From contig NZ_SIXF01000001.1 of the NCBI RefSeq assembly GCF_004310665.1, positions 186,001 to 250,000 of the forward strand: a stretch of 64,000 bases of DNA, read 5' to 3'. Both the position numbers and the translations under genes were made by a program. Within the stretch, counting starts at the first letter, position 1, and each line of letters begins with the position of its first letter. The notes under the pieces were generated by a model, which was not told the DNA's origin, did no database searches, and was given only the letters and a program-made list of their open reading frames with translations. This DNA comes from Pedobacter kyonggii (GTDB lineage Bacteria > Bacteroidota > Bacteroidia > Sphingobacteriales > Sphingobacteriaceae). Shown in pieces: positions 53,784-63,302 of the stretch.

Positions 53784-54872
53784 TTATTTCTTAATCAACT
53801 CAATCTGAAAAATATGTGGCCACTTTTTACCGGCTACAAAAAGCCTTTTGCTTGCCTTGTCGTAAGCAATACCGTTCAATACATTATTGGCTTTTTCATC
53901 TTCAGTTTTAAAATAATCTGCAGGCAACAAACCAGATAAATCGATCTTGCTTTCAACGGCACCCGTTGCCGGATTGATGATGAGGATTTCATTTGTAGTG
54001 TAAACATTTGCATAAATTTTACCATCAATAATTTCAAGTTCATTCAGGTTTTGGATTGCGCCTTTGTTATCAAAAACATCAATCGAACCAATTTTTTGAT
54101 AAGTATCTTTATTTAAGAAAAAGATGGTGTTCGAACCATCGGTATTCAATACTTTCTCGCCATCAAAAGCCAGGCCCCATCCTTCTCTGCCAATAGTGTA
54201 CGAAAATTCAGATAGTTTTTTAAAGGTAGCTTTATCATATACGAAGCCAACTTTTTCGCGGTAAGTTAGCTGAATAATTTTGTTTCCGATTACGGTTATG
54301 CCTTCTCCGAAATATTGTTTATCTAAATCTGCTTTCTGAAGGATTTTGCCCGTAGATGGTTCCACTTTACGCAAACTGGAATGACCATAATCGCCAGCAC
54401 TTTCGTAGAAAAAGCCATCATGATATTCTAAGCCCTCTACATAAGAAGAGGTATCGTGAGGCAAGGTTTTAATCACTTTATAGGTATATTCCATTGGTAC
54501 CTGAGCTGCTAAAACATTAATGTTCGAGGTTAAATCTTCAGATTTTCCAGCACCAAATATTTTGGCTGTTACCAAGTGGTTACCCAATTTCAAACCTTCA
54601 GTTTTAAGTTTGATGGCCGAAGTATCGGCTTTTGAGATCATTTTAACGGTATCGATCAAGTAAACTACGGAGTCTACTTTTTGTTCTGCGCCAAACTGTA
54701 CTTTAACCTCAAATTCATTCCCTGACGGCACATTAAGACCAGTCATTGGTGAAATAAAGCTACGGTAGGTTGTGGTAGAATCGTCTTTACATGAACTTAC
54801 AAATGCAAGTGTAATTCCGATAAACATGAAACTTTTAATGGGGTTAATCTTCAGGCCAAAACGCATCTTCAA
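53784..54872 (-). CDS. Glutaminyl-peptide cyclotransferase, lipoprotein
   Basis: 362 residues, lipoprotein signal (FIGITLAFVSSCKDD). Beta-propeller type: VEGLEYHDGFFYESAGDYGHSSLR, FGEGITVIGNKIIQLTYREKVGFVYD, GREGWGLAFDG, LNELEIIDGKIYANVY, NNVLNGIAYDKASKRLFVAGKKWPHIFQI. It cyclises N-terminal Gln to pyroglutamate. Its first 29 bases overlap the end of yraN. A second ATG at 54866 is possible. The 3' end meets a CGTCAT-type repeat. Confidence 0.9.
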   Translation of the reverse strand: MKMRFGLKINPIKSFMFIGITLAFVSSCKDDSTTTYRSFISPMTGLNVPSGNEFEVKVQFGAEQKVDSVVYLIDTVKMISKADTSAIKLKTEGLKLGNHLVTAKIFGAGKSEDLTSNINVLAAQVPMEYTYKVIKTLPHDTSSYVEGLEYHDGFFYESAGDYGHSSLRKVEPSTGKILQKADLDKQYFGEGITVIGNKIIQLTYREKVGFVYDKATFKKLSEFSYTIGREGWGLAFDGEKVLNTDGSNTIFFLNKDTYQKIGSIDVFDNKGAIQNLNELEIIDGKIYANVYTTNEILIINPATGAVESKIDLSGLLPADYFKTEDEKANNVLNGIAYDKASKRLFVAGKKWPHIFQIELIKK

Positions 54873-55207
54873 TGTGATTTAAATTATAATTTTTGTTTTT
54901 TGTAAATGTAATTGCAATAATATCAAAACGGATATCATTTTGATGGTTCATTAATTCAATATAGGCATTAGTGGCCAATTCCATCTGAATTTGCTTCGCT
55001 TGGTGTACAAATTCTTCAGGTTCGCCGAAAGCGACCGAACTCCGGGATTTAACTTCTACAAAAAATGATCCCGTTTTTATAAACGATTAGATCTACCTCT
55101 GCTTTACCATACGTCCAGTTTTCATCTAAAATCTCGTATCCGCTATCTTCCAGATACCGTTTGGCAATACTTTCTCCTTCTTTACCTAATTCGTTGTGTA
55201 ATGCCAT
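54844..55207 (-). pseudogene. yraN: yraN (UPF0102) with a single-base frameshift
   Basis: The frame starting at 55207 reads MALHNELGKEGESIAKRYLE, then EILDENWTYGKAEVDLIVYK and stops soon after NGIIFCRS. If one base is dropped from the six-A run at 55060-55065 the reading continues as VEVKSRSSVAFGEPEEF and RFDIIAITF to a stop at 54846, about 120 residues in all, the full YraN length with its EVDL and VEVK nuclease motif. So a one-base insertion (or read error) breaks it. The end overlaps the next gene's start. Confidence 0.9.
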
Positions 55208-55269
55208 TCCTAACAATTATTGAATGAGTGAGTTTTGAATGAATTTTATAGCTTCTTTATCTAGGACGA

Positions 55270-55325
55270 TCGTCATGATTGAAAAGCCTTCATTTCGAGC
55301 GGAGTACAACGCAGTCGAGATGACG
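55270..55325. repeat. CGTCAT-type repeat, partial
   Basis: CGTCATGATTG, then TCATTTCGAGCGGAGTACAACG and CAGTCGAGATGACG: the ends are those of the family but the middle is shortened. Between yraN and dnaG. Confidence 0.6.
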
Positions 55326-55356
55326 AAATCTCTACAGAACTCCTGTCATTTGTATT

Positions 55357-57336
55357 TTACTTAACAATAACAGAGCCCAGGAATTTAGAGATTTCTCGTT
55401 CAACCCCTTTAATTACGCCATAACGTTGCATTAAAATCATTTGGTTATCCTCGTTCTTCTCCTCTTTAATTTCTTTTAACAGGTTCATCAATATTTTTTC
55501 GACTTTACGCTTTTTAAGGTGAAAAATACCCCCTAAAATAGTCGCTTTTAAATTCATCGTTTCATCTTTAACATAGATAAGATGTTTATTTAACCAGTTC
55601 TCACTTAAAGCATATTCTGAGGTGGAAAGTGTAATGGCCAAATCGGCAATATCTCTATCCTCATGTTTAACAAAGTGGTTCGATGTAGGTAATCGGCCGT
55701 TATCGATTTCTGATTTATAATAATCGATAATTCTTTTGCAGAGTGGATCATCAAATTCTACATCGCTCAGATTCTGCATGATGAATGAGCCAATGTACAT
55801 ATCATCAATTTTATCCCAGTTTACAAATTCATGCCCGAAAGCCAGTAATAAGCGTACAATTTCCTTTTCCTGATGCTCATTTTCTTCTATGGGTGCTTCA
55901 TGACCCATTGGGCCTACACTGTCATCCCATAAATCATCGGGAGGGCCAAGTGGTTCTGGTGCACCTGATGAATATGGTTTTGGACTTGATGAAGGATTTG
56001 CCCGTTGGTTACTATCGAAACTTTTCTTAAGCTTAGCCGAGCGCATTTTATTTAACTCACTCAGCAAGATATGCTCATCAATTTCAAGTAAACTGCTACA
56101 CTCACGGATAAAAACAGATGCTTTAATCGGGTCAGGGATTTTGGCAATACTTTCTACAATATCGCGGATAATGCCTGCTCTTTTGATTGGATCATTTCCT
56201 GCATCTTTAAGCAGCACATTCGCCTTGTATAAAATAAAATCTTTTCTGTTCTCCTCAAGATAGGTTTTAAAAGCGCCCGCACCAACATGGTGCATATAAG
56301 AATCAGGATCGTGACCATCGGGGAAGGAAACGATTTTCACGTTCAGTCCTTCTTCCAAAATCATATCCAAGCCACGGAGCGAAGCTTTAATACCTGCAGC
56401 ATCGCCATCAAATAAAATGGTAATGTTTTGGGTAAATCTTCCGATCAGTTTAATCTGTTCTACAGTTAACGAAGTACCCGATGAGGCGACTACATTTTCT
56501 ATACCAGCCTGATGTACCGAAAGTACATCGGCATAACCCTCGGCCAGGTAACAGTTATCTAAATCGCGGATGGCTTTTTTGGCGTGGAATAAACCATAAA
56601 GCACATTCGACTTGTGATAAATTTCGCTTTCAGGTGAGTTTACATATTTCGGAACGTTTTTATCCGTTTTTAGCGTTCTACCACCAAAACCAATAATCCT
56701 TCCGGTAAAGTTATGAATTGGAAACATTACCCGACCGCGGAAGCGATCGTAAATTTTGCCGTTATCATTTTTGATCGATAATCCGGTGGCTTCTAAAAAC
56801 TCCAATTTATGTCCGGAGTTGATTGCGCTTTGCGTCATTGCATCCCATACATCGGGAGAATAACCCACCTCGAATTTTTTAAGGATGTCTTCCCTAAAGC
56901 CACGTTCTTTAAAATAGCTCAGGCCTATTCCCTTTCCTTCATCTGTTTCCCAAAGCTGTTTTACAAAAAATGCAGCAGCGTACTGCGAAACTACGTAAAG
57001 GCTTTCTTTGGCACTTTGTGCTTCGGCATCCTGAGGGCTTAGTTCAGCTTCCTCAACTTCTATATTGTATTTATTGGCTAAAAATTTAAGTGCCTCCGGA
57101 TATGAATATTTTTCATGATCCATAATGAAGCGCACCGAATCGCCTCCTTTACCGCAACCAAAACATTTATAAATGCCTTTAGTTACCGATACGTGAAAGG
57201 AAGGCGTTTTTTCGCCGTGGAATGGGCAATTACCAATTAAACTGGTTCCGCGTTTTTTTAAGTGCACAAAATCCCCAACTACCTCCTCAATTCGGGCGGT
57301 ATCCATTATCTTATCTATCGTTTCGCGGTTTATCAT
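55357..57336 (-). CDS. dnaG: DNA primase
   Basis: 659 residues. Makes RNA primers at the replication fork. CHC2-type zinc ribbon Cys37, His40, Cys58, Cys61 (GNCPFHGEKTPSFHV and YKCFGCGKGGD), the primase core (RGRVMFPIHNFTGRIIGFGGR) and a toprim part LAEGYADVLSVHQAG and ILFDGDAAGIKA with acidic residues, then a C-terminal helicase-binding region after a Ser/Pro-rich linker (about 430-480). Upstream, on the same strand, are GDSL and serine-hydrolase genes, but a repeat region divides them. Confidence 0.97.
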   Translation of the reverse strand: MINRETIDKIMDTARIEEVVGDFVHLKKRGTSLIGNCPFHGEKTPSFHVSVTKGIYKCFGCGKGGDSVRFIMDHEKYSYPEALKFLANKYNIEVEEAELSPQDAEAQSAKESLYVVSQYAAAFFVKQLWETDEGKGIGLSYFKERGFREDILKKFEVGYSPDVWDAMTQSAINSGHKLEFLEATGLSIKNDNGKIYDRFRGRVMFPIHNFTGRIIGFGGRTLKTDKNVPKYVNSPESEIYHKSNVLYGLFHAKKAIRDLDNCYLAEGYADVLSVHQAGIENVVASSGTSLTVEQIKLIGRFTQNITILFDGDAAGIKASLRGLDMILEEGLNVKIVSFPDGHDPDSYMHHVGAGAFKTYLEENRKDFILYKANVLLKDAGNDPIKRAGIIRDIVESIAKIPDPIKASVFIRECSSLLEIDEHILLSELNKMRSAKLKKSFDSNQRANPSSSPKPYSSGAPEPLGPPDDLWDDSVGPMGHEAPIEENEHQEKEIVRLLLAFGHEFVNWDKIDDMYIGSFIMQNLSDVEFDDPLCKRIIDYYKSEIDNGRLPTSNHFVKHEDRDIADLAITLSTSEYALSENWLNKHLIYVKDETMNLKATILGGIFHLKKRKVEKILMNLLKEIKEEKNEDNQMILMQRYGVIKGVEREISKFLGSVIVK

Positions 57337-57365
57337 ATACGCACAGCTCTTTCCTCTTCTTATTT

Positions 57366-57455
57366 AACCACAAAGATAACAGAGAAAAAACACAAAGAAC
57401 ACAGAGAAAATTTCTTTGTGTTCTTTGCGGAATACTTTGCGCGCTCTGCGGTTTA
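57366..57455. repeat. ACCACAAAG...CTTTGTG/GCGGTT decayed repeat
   Basis: TTAACCACAAAGATAACAGAG is opposed to CTTTGTGTTCTTTGCGG and CTCTGCGGTT. The words point to one inverted, partly decayed element as at 30645-30830. Confidence 0.5.
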
Positions 57456-57463
57456 AAAACTTA

Positions 57464-58123
57464 CTATTTTACCAAAGGCAATAACTGATCGGCAACCAAT
57501 TTATTACCTGTTTCATTTAAATGTACTCTATCAACGGTTAAAATACCTTTTTCTTTATCTTCTGGATTATTTTTCGCCTCGTATTCTGCAAAAATTTTCC
57601 TTAAATCGCATATAGGGAGATTGTTTTTTGCAGCTAATGTTCTAATCCCTTCAGCATATTTATTTAAATCGGCATCTAACTCATTGGTGCCATCCTTTTT
57701 CTCACCAACAACTGATGGAGTAACCAATACCACTTTGCTACCCACACCTTGAATTTTATTAATCAGTGCCTGATAAAACTTTAAATATTTATCATAATCG
57801 GTTCCGGTATGAGAAGATTGTTTATGCCAAACATCATTAATACCTACGTAAATGACCACTAAATCGGGTTTCTTGTTCAGCACATCATCTTCTAAACGCA
57901 GGTATAAATCGTAAACTTTGTTACCTCCTATTCCGGCCCCAATTATATCGTATTTAGTAGAATCGAGCGATTTTTTGATCAGGGTTACATATCCGTTTTT
58001 TGAAACACCCTGTTGGGTAATCGAATCGCCAAAGAAGATAATCCTTTTTGGTTTAAATGTCATTGATGTTAATGCAATTAAGCAAAAGCTTAGTAAAATA
58101 CTTGTTTTTAATAGTGTTTTCAT
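57464..58123 (-). CDS. SGNH/GDSL-type hydrolase, exported
   Basis: 219 residues. Signal peptide (ILLSFCLIALTSMTF). SGNH blocks: block I FFGDSITQQGV (Ser), block II GAGIGGNKVYD (Gly), block III IYVGINDVW (Asn) and block V DRVHLNETG (Asp-x-x-His). An esterase or lipase for acyl chains or acetyl groups of polysaccharides. It lies 18 bases after a serine hydrolase gene, thus likely an operon. Confidence 0.92.
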   Translation of the reverse strand: MKTLLKTSILLSFCLIALTSMTFKPKRIIFFGDSITQQGVSKNGYVTLIKKSLDSTKYDIIGAGIGGNKVYDLYLRLEDDVLNKKPDLVVIYVGINDVWHKQSSHTGTDYDKYLKFYQALINKIQGVGSKVVLVTPSVVGEKKDGTNELDADLNKYAEGIRTLAAKNNLPICDLRKIFAEYEAKNNPEDKEKGILTVDRVHLNETGNKLVADQLLPLVK

Positions 58124-58141
58124 TGTGTATAATTGGTTAGG

Positions 58142-59710
58142 TTATTTTTTATCGGCCTTTTTAAAATCCAGGTCCTGGAAATCGAAACTAAAATCGGTTA
58201 GCGGCGAAATCGCTTCCATTTTAAAACCATCGGCCAAAGCATTGTTATCTAAACTAAAATTAACAAAAGCATCAGCATCTAAGCTTCTATCATACCATTT
58301 TACAATAAAGGTATTTCCTTTGTAGTAAGTCATATCACCTTTCAATTTTAGAGCATTTTTAGCTTGAAAATGCATCTTGCCATTCACCTCACTGATGTTT
58401 ACATCGCCGAACCAGGCATCGTGGAAAGTGCCATAATAATTTTTAGCATCTGGCTTTGTGGCCGATAGTTTTTGTTGAGCTGCAATATCGTTCCAAACTT
58501 TGCTTACCATTTCATCAGCCTGTTTTTCGTTTCTGAGCCTGTTATCGTTATAGGTTTTAATCCTGTCCTGTCCTTTAATCCCAAGATAACCATCTTTAAT
58601 CGAATTGGTGATTGAATTAAAAGCAGCACCAGATTGCTGATTGGTTAATACAATAATGCCCAATTTCATCTCTGGAATAATCGTTACCTGTGTTACAATC
58701 CCTGACAGACCGCCTGTATGTGTTGCCTGAAAATTGCCATTTACATTACTCAAAAACCAACCTAAGCCATAGCTGCTAAAAGCGGCTGGATTGCCACCTG
58801 CAATAATGGTCTGTGGGGTCCAAAGTTCTCTTGCTACAGCAGGGCTGAATAATTTCTTGTCCAATGCCTCACCGTATTTCCCTCCATTGATCATCGCCAT
58901 TACCCATTTGCTCATATCGGTAACGTTCGAATAAATCCCACCAGCCGCATTTGCGATCTCTCCAAAACTTAGTCCTACAGGAAGCAGTTTACCTTCGTAA
59001 GGGGCATGGCCATCAATTACATTCGATTTGTCTTTTAAGCGGTACCATGAAGCTGCCGTTTTAGTCATGCCTAATGGTTTAATAATCCTGCTCTCAATAA
59101 AATCTTCATATGTAATTCCAGAAACCCTTGCTACCACATCGCCTGCAACAATATACATCAGGTTGTCGTAATCATATTTTGTACGGAAAGAAGAAACTGG
59201 TTTTAAATAGCGGAGGTTATGGATCAGTTGTTTTTTATTTACTATTGACGAATCTGGCCAGATCATTAAATCGCCAGCGCCTAAACCCAAACCACTACGG
59301 TGTGTAAGCAGATCGCGGATGGTAAATTCGCTAGTTACATAGGCATCGTACATTTTAAACTCCGGAATTACGTCGGTCACTTTTGTATCCCAGGTAATTT
59401 TCTTTTCATCAACCAGCATACCCAAAGCGGCAGCGGTGAAAGCTTTTGTGTTTGATGCCACACCAAAAAGGGTATTCTCATCAACCTTTTTATTGGTTTT
59501 AATGGAGCTTACGCCATAACCTTTTAAGTGGATAATTTTACCGTCTTTGATTACAGAAACTGCAATTCCAGGAACATTAAAGGTGGTAAGTGTTTTTTCT
59601 ACAACACTATCGATCTGTTTTGAAGTGAGCACCTGTGCATGCACATGAAGGCTCAAAAACAGTGATAAAGCTAATGATATTTTAAATTTTAACGGCGAAA
59701 GGGATTGCAT
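58142..59710 (-). CDS. Serine hydrolase (class C beta-lactamase-like, DUF3471 tail)
   Basis: 522 residues, signal peptide (KISLALSLFLSLHVHAQ). Active site: Ser86-x-x-Lys89 in VASNTKAFTA, Tyr181-x-Asn183 in YDYDNLMYIV and His331-Thr-Gly in ATHTGGLSG. After about 390 comes a DUF3471-like C-terminal domain (KNYYGTFHDAWFGDVNISEVNGKMHFQA). Members include esterases and peptidases as well as beta-lactamases; resistance is not implied. It is followed by the SGNH gene at 18 bases. Confidence 0.92.
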   Translation of the reverse strand: MQSLSPLKFKISLALSLFLSLHVHAQVLTSKQIDSVVEKTLTTFNVPGIAVSVIKDGKIIHLKGYGVSSIKTNKKVDENTLFGVASNTKAFTAAALGMLVDEKKITWDTKVTDVIPEFKMYDAYVTSEFTIRDLLTHRSGLGLGAGDLMIWPDSSIVNKKQLIHNLRYLKPVSSFRTKYDYDNLMYIVAGDVVARVSGITYEDFIESRIIKPLGMTKTAASWYRLKDKSNVIDGHAPYEGKLLPVGLSFGEIANAAGGIYSNVTDMSKWVMAMINGGKYGEALDKKLFSPAVARELWTPQTIIAGGNPAAFSSYGLGWFLSNVNGNFQATHTGGLSGIVTQVTIIPEMKLGIIVLTNQQSGAAFNSITNSIKDGYLGIKGQDRIKTYNDNRLRNEKQADEMVSKVWNDIAAQQKLSATKPDAKNYYGTFHDAWFGDVNISEVNGKMHFQAKNALKLKGDMTYYKGNTFIVKWYDRSLDADAFVNFSLDNNALADGFKMEAISPLTDFSFDFQDLDFKKADKK

Positions 59711-59770
59711 ATTTATCGGTTTAAATAATCGTTTAAAGATAATAAATCTTTTTATGCGATAGTCAAATCC

Positions 59771-60712
59771 TTATTTGCCCTTTTCGAGTTTATAATCTTT
59801 GTGTACGATTAAAAAACTAGCCCGTTCTTCCTTTTTGAAAGGATAATCCCAGTTACCTTGATAGGTAATTTTGGTTGGTAATTTATCCTCTCCGAAATAG
59901 CCCATTTCTATATTCATCTGCACATCAAAATCGAAAAGCATGTTGCTGTATTTCATGTCTACATAACGCCCCAGAATATTGAAATTTCGTTTATCAAAAA
60001 TGGTAACCAGCTCCTTAATCATGATGCCATCTTTTGTCCAGCTGCTTAAATCAGGCTTAACTGAAACCTTAAAACGATACACAGGAATAGAATCGAGATA
60101 AGTGCCGCTTGTGAAACCATAATCATAATACTGGCGCATATTGGCCGAAAAAATTTCAGTTTTACTGCCAATAAAAGGAACTTTTACCGGCCGGCCAGGA
60201 TTAAAGATCAATGTTTTGAGCTTGTCTTTATAACTTTCGTTTGTTCCGCCCTTTCCGTCAGGTTTGGGTGCATTGGGTACAAAATCGGTGTTGTAGGCAT
60301 TCATAAAAATGTAATCGAACATCTCTACTGTATAAAGTTGGTATTTGCCGTTTTTCTTATAAATTTTGCCGGTATCCTGTTTTACCAGATACTCCATTTT
60401 ATAAGGCCCGCTATTGTTATGTCTTATTTTACGGTAAATTTTCCCATCAACCTTGTTCTTTTTATCGTAACTGTAAATCCTGTTTTCGGCAATGAAAGAA
60501 TAACGTTTCATATCCCTAAACGACTGATAAAAGGAAGTATCGTACATTACCTTTCTGATAAATGTCTCTACATTCAACTTTTCGGCTTTGATATTTACTG
60601 TAGAATCGAGGGTAATGGTTTTAATTGTATCAGGATTAAAACGGTTGATTTCCTGAGCAAAACCTGTGTAAAAGAGCGACGTTAACAATAAAAACAAAAA
60701 TACTTTTTTCAT
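59771..60712 (-). CDS. Secreted hypothetical protein
   Basis: I chose the ATG at 60712 (MKKVFLFLLLTSLFYTGFAQ, 313 residues); the upstream 13 residues are not signal-like. After the signal peptide come mixed strands: KRYSFIAENRIYSYDKKNKVDGKIYRKIRH, YLVKQDTGKIYKKNGKY, KVSVKPDLSSWTKDGIMIKELV. The repeated short beta pieces and aromatic residues suggest a periplasmic beta-rich protein, near outer-membrane-lipoprotein-sorting (LolA/LolB-like) proteins in style, but unassigned. It is 60 bases upstream of the serine hydrolase gene, so it may be co-read. Confidence 0.7.
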   Translation of the reverse strand: MKKVFLFLLLTSLFYTGFAQEINRFNPDTIKTITLDSTVNIKAEKLNVETFIRKVMYDTSFYQSFRDMKRYSFIAENRIYSYDKKNKVDGKIYRKIRHNNSGPYKMEYLVKQDTGKIYKKNGKYQLYTVEMFDYIFMNAYNTDFVPNAPKPDGKGGTNESYKDKLKTLIFNPGRPVKVPFIGSKTEIFSANMRQYYDYGFTSGTYLDSIPVYRFKVSVKPDLSSWTKDGIMIKELVTIFDKRNFNILGRYVDMKYSNMLFDFDVQMNIEMGYFGEDKLPTKITYQGNWDYPFKKEERASFLIVHKDYKLEKGK

Positions 60713-60810
60713 GGAAGGTAGATGTAAACGGTAAAATGGATAATGTATCATAAAAGATGTAAAACGGGAGAAAGATTAATTCCGTTCATCTTACATCCTC
60801 CACCTTATCA

Positions 60811-61995
60811 TTAATTTCCTAATTGTTTTAAAGCAATATAAGCCATTAATCCTGTTGATATTTTTAAGGCGTCTTCATCAATATCAAATCGAGGGGTATG
60901 TACTGAATATTGTGTGTCTTTTACGGCGTTCCCAGTACCTAAACGATAAAAACATGCATCTGTTACCTGCGAGTAGAAAGAAAAATCTTCGGCAGCCATC
61001 CAGATATCTAAATCAACCACATTGTCTTTCCCCAAAAATTCTTCGGCAAAGGTCTTTGCATTTGCGGTTAGTTTTTCTTCGTTAATTAAAAATGGATAAC
61101 CTCTGTGAATATCAAAATCGCAGCTTCCCCCCATACTTTCGGCAATTCCTTCAGCCATTTTTTTCATGCGTTTATGTGCTTCATCTCTCCAGTTTTCATC
61201 CAGGGTCCTAAATGTGCCCTCGATTTTCACTTCATTTGGAATAATGTTGGTTGCGCCATTGGCATTTACCTTACCAAAAGATAAAACCGAAGGCGTACGC
61301 GGATCGGCATTGCGACTAACAATCTGTTGCAAAGCAATAATGATATGCGATGCAATTAAAACCGGATCAATATTTTGGTGAGGCTGCGCGCCATGACCAC
61401 CTTTCCCAGTTACAGTAACGTACAATTCATCGGTTGAGGCCATGTAAATACCTGAACGGAAACCTACTTTACCAGCATCAATTAACGGCATTACATGTTG
61501 ACCAACAATATAATCAGGTTTTGGATTTTCCAACACACCTTCTTTAATCATGATACTCGCTCCACCTGGTAATAACTCCTCTGCGGGCTGGAAGATCAAT
61601 TTGATGGTTCCACCGAATTCATCTTTCATTTGGTTTAGGATATGAGCTGTTCCTAAAAGTGAAGAAGTGTGAACATCGTGTCCGCAGGCATGCATTACAC
61701 CATGGTTTTTAGAACGGTAAGGTTTGTCGTTTGCTTCGTGAATAGGTAAAGCATCCATATCGGCACGTAAGGCAATTACTTTATCAGATGGCTGGTTGCC
61801 CTTAATTAAACCTACCACACCTGTATTGGCACAATCGGTATATTCAATTCCCCATTTTTTTAATTTATCCTTGATGAACAATGAGGTTTCGAATTCTTTG
61901 AAAGATAATTCAGGATTGGCATGGATATGTTGACGATAGCCTACTACATCGTTAAAAATGTTGGCAGCTAGTTCTTGGATTTTATTTTTGATCAT
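60811..61995 (-). CDS. M20 family amidohydrolase (N-acyl amino acid type)
   Basis: 394 residues. M20D features: ALRADMDALPIHE, MHACGHDVHTSSLLGTAH (Cys and His metal ligands), FQPAEELLPGG (Glu), a GQHVMP His and AAEDFSFYSQ at the C-terminal side, plus the lid part in the middle (TVTGKGGHGAQPHQNIDPV). It hydrolyses N-acyl amino acids or indole-type conjugates. It overlaps the SPOR gene by 14 bases, so coupled translation is likely. Confidence 0.93.
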   Translation of the reverse strand: MIKNKIQELAANIFNDVVGYRQHIHANPELSFKEFETSLFIKDKLKKWGIEYTDCANTGVVGLIKGNQPSDKVIALRADMDALPIHEANDKPYRSKNHGVMHACGHDVHTSSLLGTAHILNQMKDEFGGTIKLIFQPAEELLPGGASIMIKEGVLENPKPDYIVGQHVMPLIDAGKVGFRSGIYMASTDELYVTVTGKGGHGAQPHQNIDPVLIASHIIIALQQIVSRNADPRTPSVLSFGKVNANGATNIIPNEVKIEGTFRTLDENWRDEAHKRMKKMAEGIAESMGGSCDFDIHRGYPFLINEEKLTANAKTFAEEFLGKDNVVDLDIWMAAEDFSFYSQVTDACFYRLGTGNAVKDTQYSVHTPRFDIDEDALKISTGLMAYIALKQLGN

Positions 61996-62425
61996 TACTT
62001 GTTGTGGTATCTAAACTTGGTGCATTAATTTTCTCCCTAAAAATAAACAGTGTAGGGAAGTTTGGTCTGAGTTCATTTATAAGGCGTTGCGCTTCCAAAC
62101 GTGTTCTAAAATCGCCCACTCGAACATAATAGTTAGGTTCTTTATAAACGAGGTAGGTATTATATTTAGGATAAAGTCCTTTAAACCTGGCCTGTTCGCT
62201 AAAAACCTCACGCCGGTCTGACCCATAGAAAATCTGTACGCGGTAACCATAAGCCGAAACAATGGGTTTGCCCGGTTTCACCTCTCCAGAAGTCTTATAA
62301 ACTTGTAACCGTTTGGCAATTAAACTATCAATTAAGGGATCTTTTATAACCGTAACCTCTCCTTTTTGTGCAAAAGCAGTGGTAAAAAGGAACAAACAGC
62401 CTATAAAAGTTAATATTGTTTTCAT
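61982..62425 (-). CDS. SPOR domain-containing secreted protein
   Basis: 147 residues, signal peptide (LTFIGCLFLFTTAFAQ). SPOR domain at about 60-130: GYRVQIFYGSDRREVFSEQARFKG, YVRVGDFRTRLEAQRLINELR and FPTLFIFREKI. SPOR domains bind denuded peptidoglycan at the division site. It overlaps the M20 gene downstream by 14 bases. It is the first gene of the pair. Confidence 0.92.
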   Translation of the reverse strand: MKTILTFIGCLFLFTTAFAQKGEVTVIKDPLIDSLIAKRLQVYKTSGEVKPGKPIVSAYGYRVQIFYGSDRREVFSEQARFKGLYPKYNTYLVYKEPNYYVRVGDFRTRLEAQRLINELRPNFPTLFIFREKINAPSLDTTTSNDQK

Positions 62426-62490
62426 GTGTAAAAGACCTTGGCATTTAGTGAGCAGATGAATAAAATATCATCTCATTTCTTCTTAACAAC

Positions 62491-62526
62491 AAGAATGCCG
62501 AAATCGTTGCAAAAATCGGCATTCTT
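62491..62526. terminator. Candidate weak terminator or leader hairpin
   Basis: 11-base stem AAGAATGCCGA/TCGGCATTCTT with no strong T-run on either strand. It sits in the leader side of the SPOR gene, so it could also be a leader hairpin. Confidence 0.35.
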
Positions 62527-62572
62527 TATGGGTTAAACAAATAGTTATTATTTGAGTAGTTTTTTCGGTTCG

Positions 62573-62683
62573 TCATTTCGAGCGAAACGCAGTGAAGTCG
62601 AGAACCCGAAGGCTCTGCGAAGCAAAATCTTTTAAAATGATTAATCGTGTAAGATTTCTCCACTGCGGAAATGACGATTGATC
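62573..62683. repeat. CGTCAT...ATGACG long repeat
   Basis: CGTCATTTCGAGCGAAACGCAG at one end and CTGCGGAAATGACGATTG at the other. A middle of 70 bases includes GAAGCAAAATC and GTAAGATTTCTCC. It is the longest unit of the family seen here. Confidence 0.7.
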
Positions 62684-62700
62684 GCGATAATCGCACTAAT

Positions 62701-62734
62701 AAAAAAGCCAGATTCCTTTCGAAATCCGGCTTTA
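62701..62734 (-). terminator. Terminator of the PEGA gene
   Basis: AAAGCCGGATTTC/GAATCTGGCTTT stem on the minus strand, then a run of six T, 24 bases after the stop. Confidence 0.85.
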
Positions 62735-62757
62735 AGAAAAAAAAATTAAGCGATTAA

Positions 62758-63135
62758 TTAATTCGACTTCTTAGCTTCAAGTGTAAATTCATAAACTTTT
62801 GGATCATATTTCATCATCGCTCCTGTAGCAGCATCAACAATAAATCCTGGAATAAACAAGAAATTTACCACAGATACGGCATTAAATGTAGATTGGGGCT
62901 GAAATGTTTTGGTTTCATAACCATCAAGTTTTAAACTGATGGTTTGTCCGGTAAATCCCTTTTTTAGCGGCACAGCCATTGGTGTAACGCCTGTTTTAAC
63001 ACCATCTACTTCGATAGTAGCGGCAGGTGGATCTGAATTGATTTGAACAGTTTGGGTGGTTCCCGTAAAAATAGTGGCGCAGCTCGATAGCAGCAATGTC
63101 GCTGAAACAGCGGCAATGTTAATAACTTTTTTCAT
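62758..63135 (-). CDS. PEGA domain lipoprotein
   Basis: 125 residues, lipoprotein signal (VSATLLLSSCATI, Cys19). PEGA-like part: TQTVQINSDPPAATIEVDGVKTGVTPM (the PxxAxIxxDG and TP motifs) and GQTISLKLDGYETKTF. After it come a short hydrophobic stretch VVNFLFIPGFIVDAATGAMM and a VYEFTLEAK end. Role is likely envelope binding. Monocistronic, with a terminator. Confidence 0.88.
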   Translation of the reverse strand: MKKVINIAAVSATLLLSSCATIFTGTTQTVQINSDPPAATIEVDGVKTGVTPMAVPLKKGFTGQTISLKLDGYETKTFQPQSTFNAVSVVNFLFIPGFIVDAATGAMMKYDPKVYEFTLEAKKSN

Positions 63136-63302
63136 TTGTGTGTGTGTTGTGTTCTTACTCTTATGGCTTTTCAGTTCCGCCCCGTTTTTTATGGTTTCTG
63201 GACTCCATTTTTAAGTTTTGATCATTAAGAAATTGCCTACCAATTTCAAATTGACCGTCACTAAATATAGGTGTTTCTTTGAGAATTAAAAATTTAGTTA
63301 TA

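Larger units (their letters stand above)
62426..62757. other. Gene-free stretch with hairpins and CGTCAT repeat
   Basis: A stem AAGAATGCCGA/TCGGCATTCTT at 62491-62526 with a 14-base loop, a long CGTCATTTCGAGCG...ATGACG unit at 62573-62683 and the PEGA terminator at 62701-62734. No gene is seen. Confidence 0.7.

Noticed and set aside
58142-59710. Beta-lactamase resistance gene
   Set aside because: The S-x-x-K, Y-x-N and H-T-G motifs are shared by esterases and peptidases, and a DUF3471-like tail points away from a dedicated beta-lactamase.
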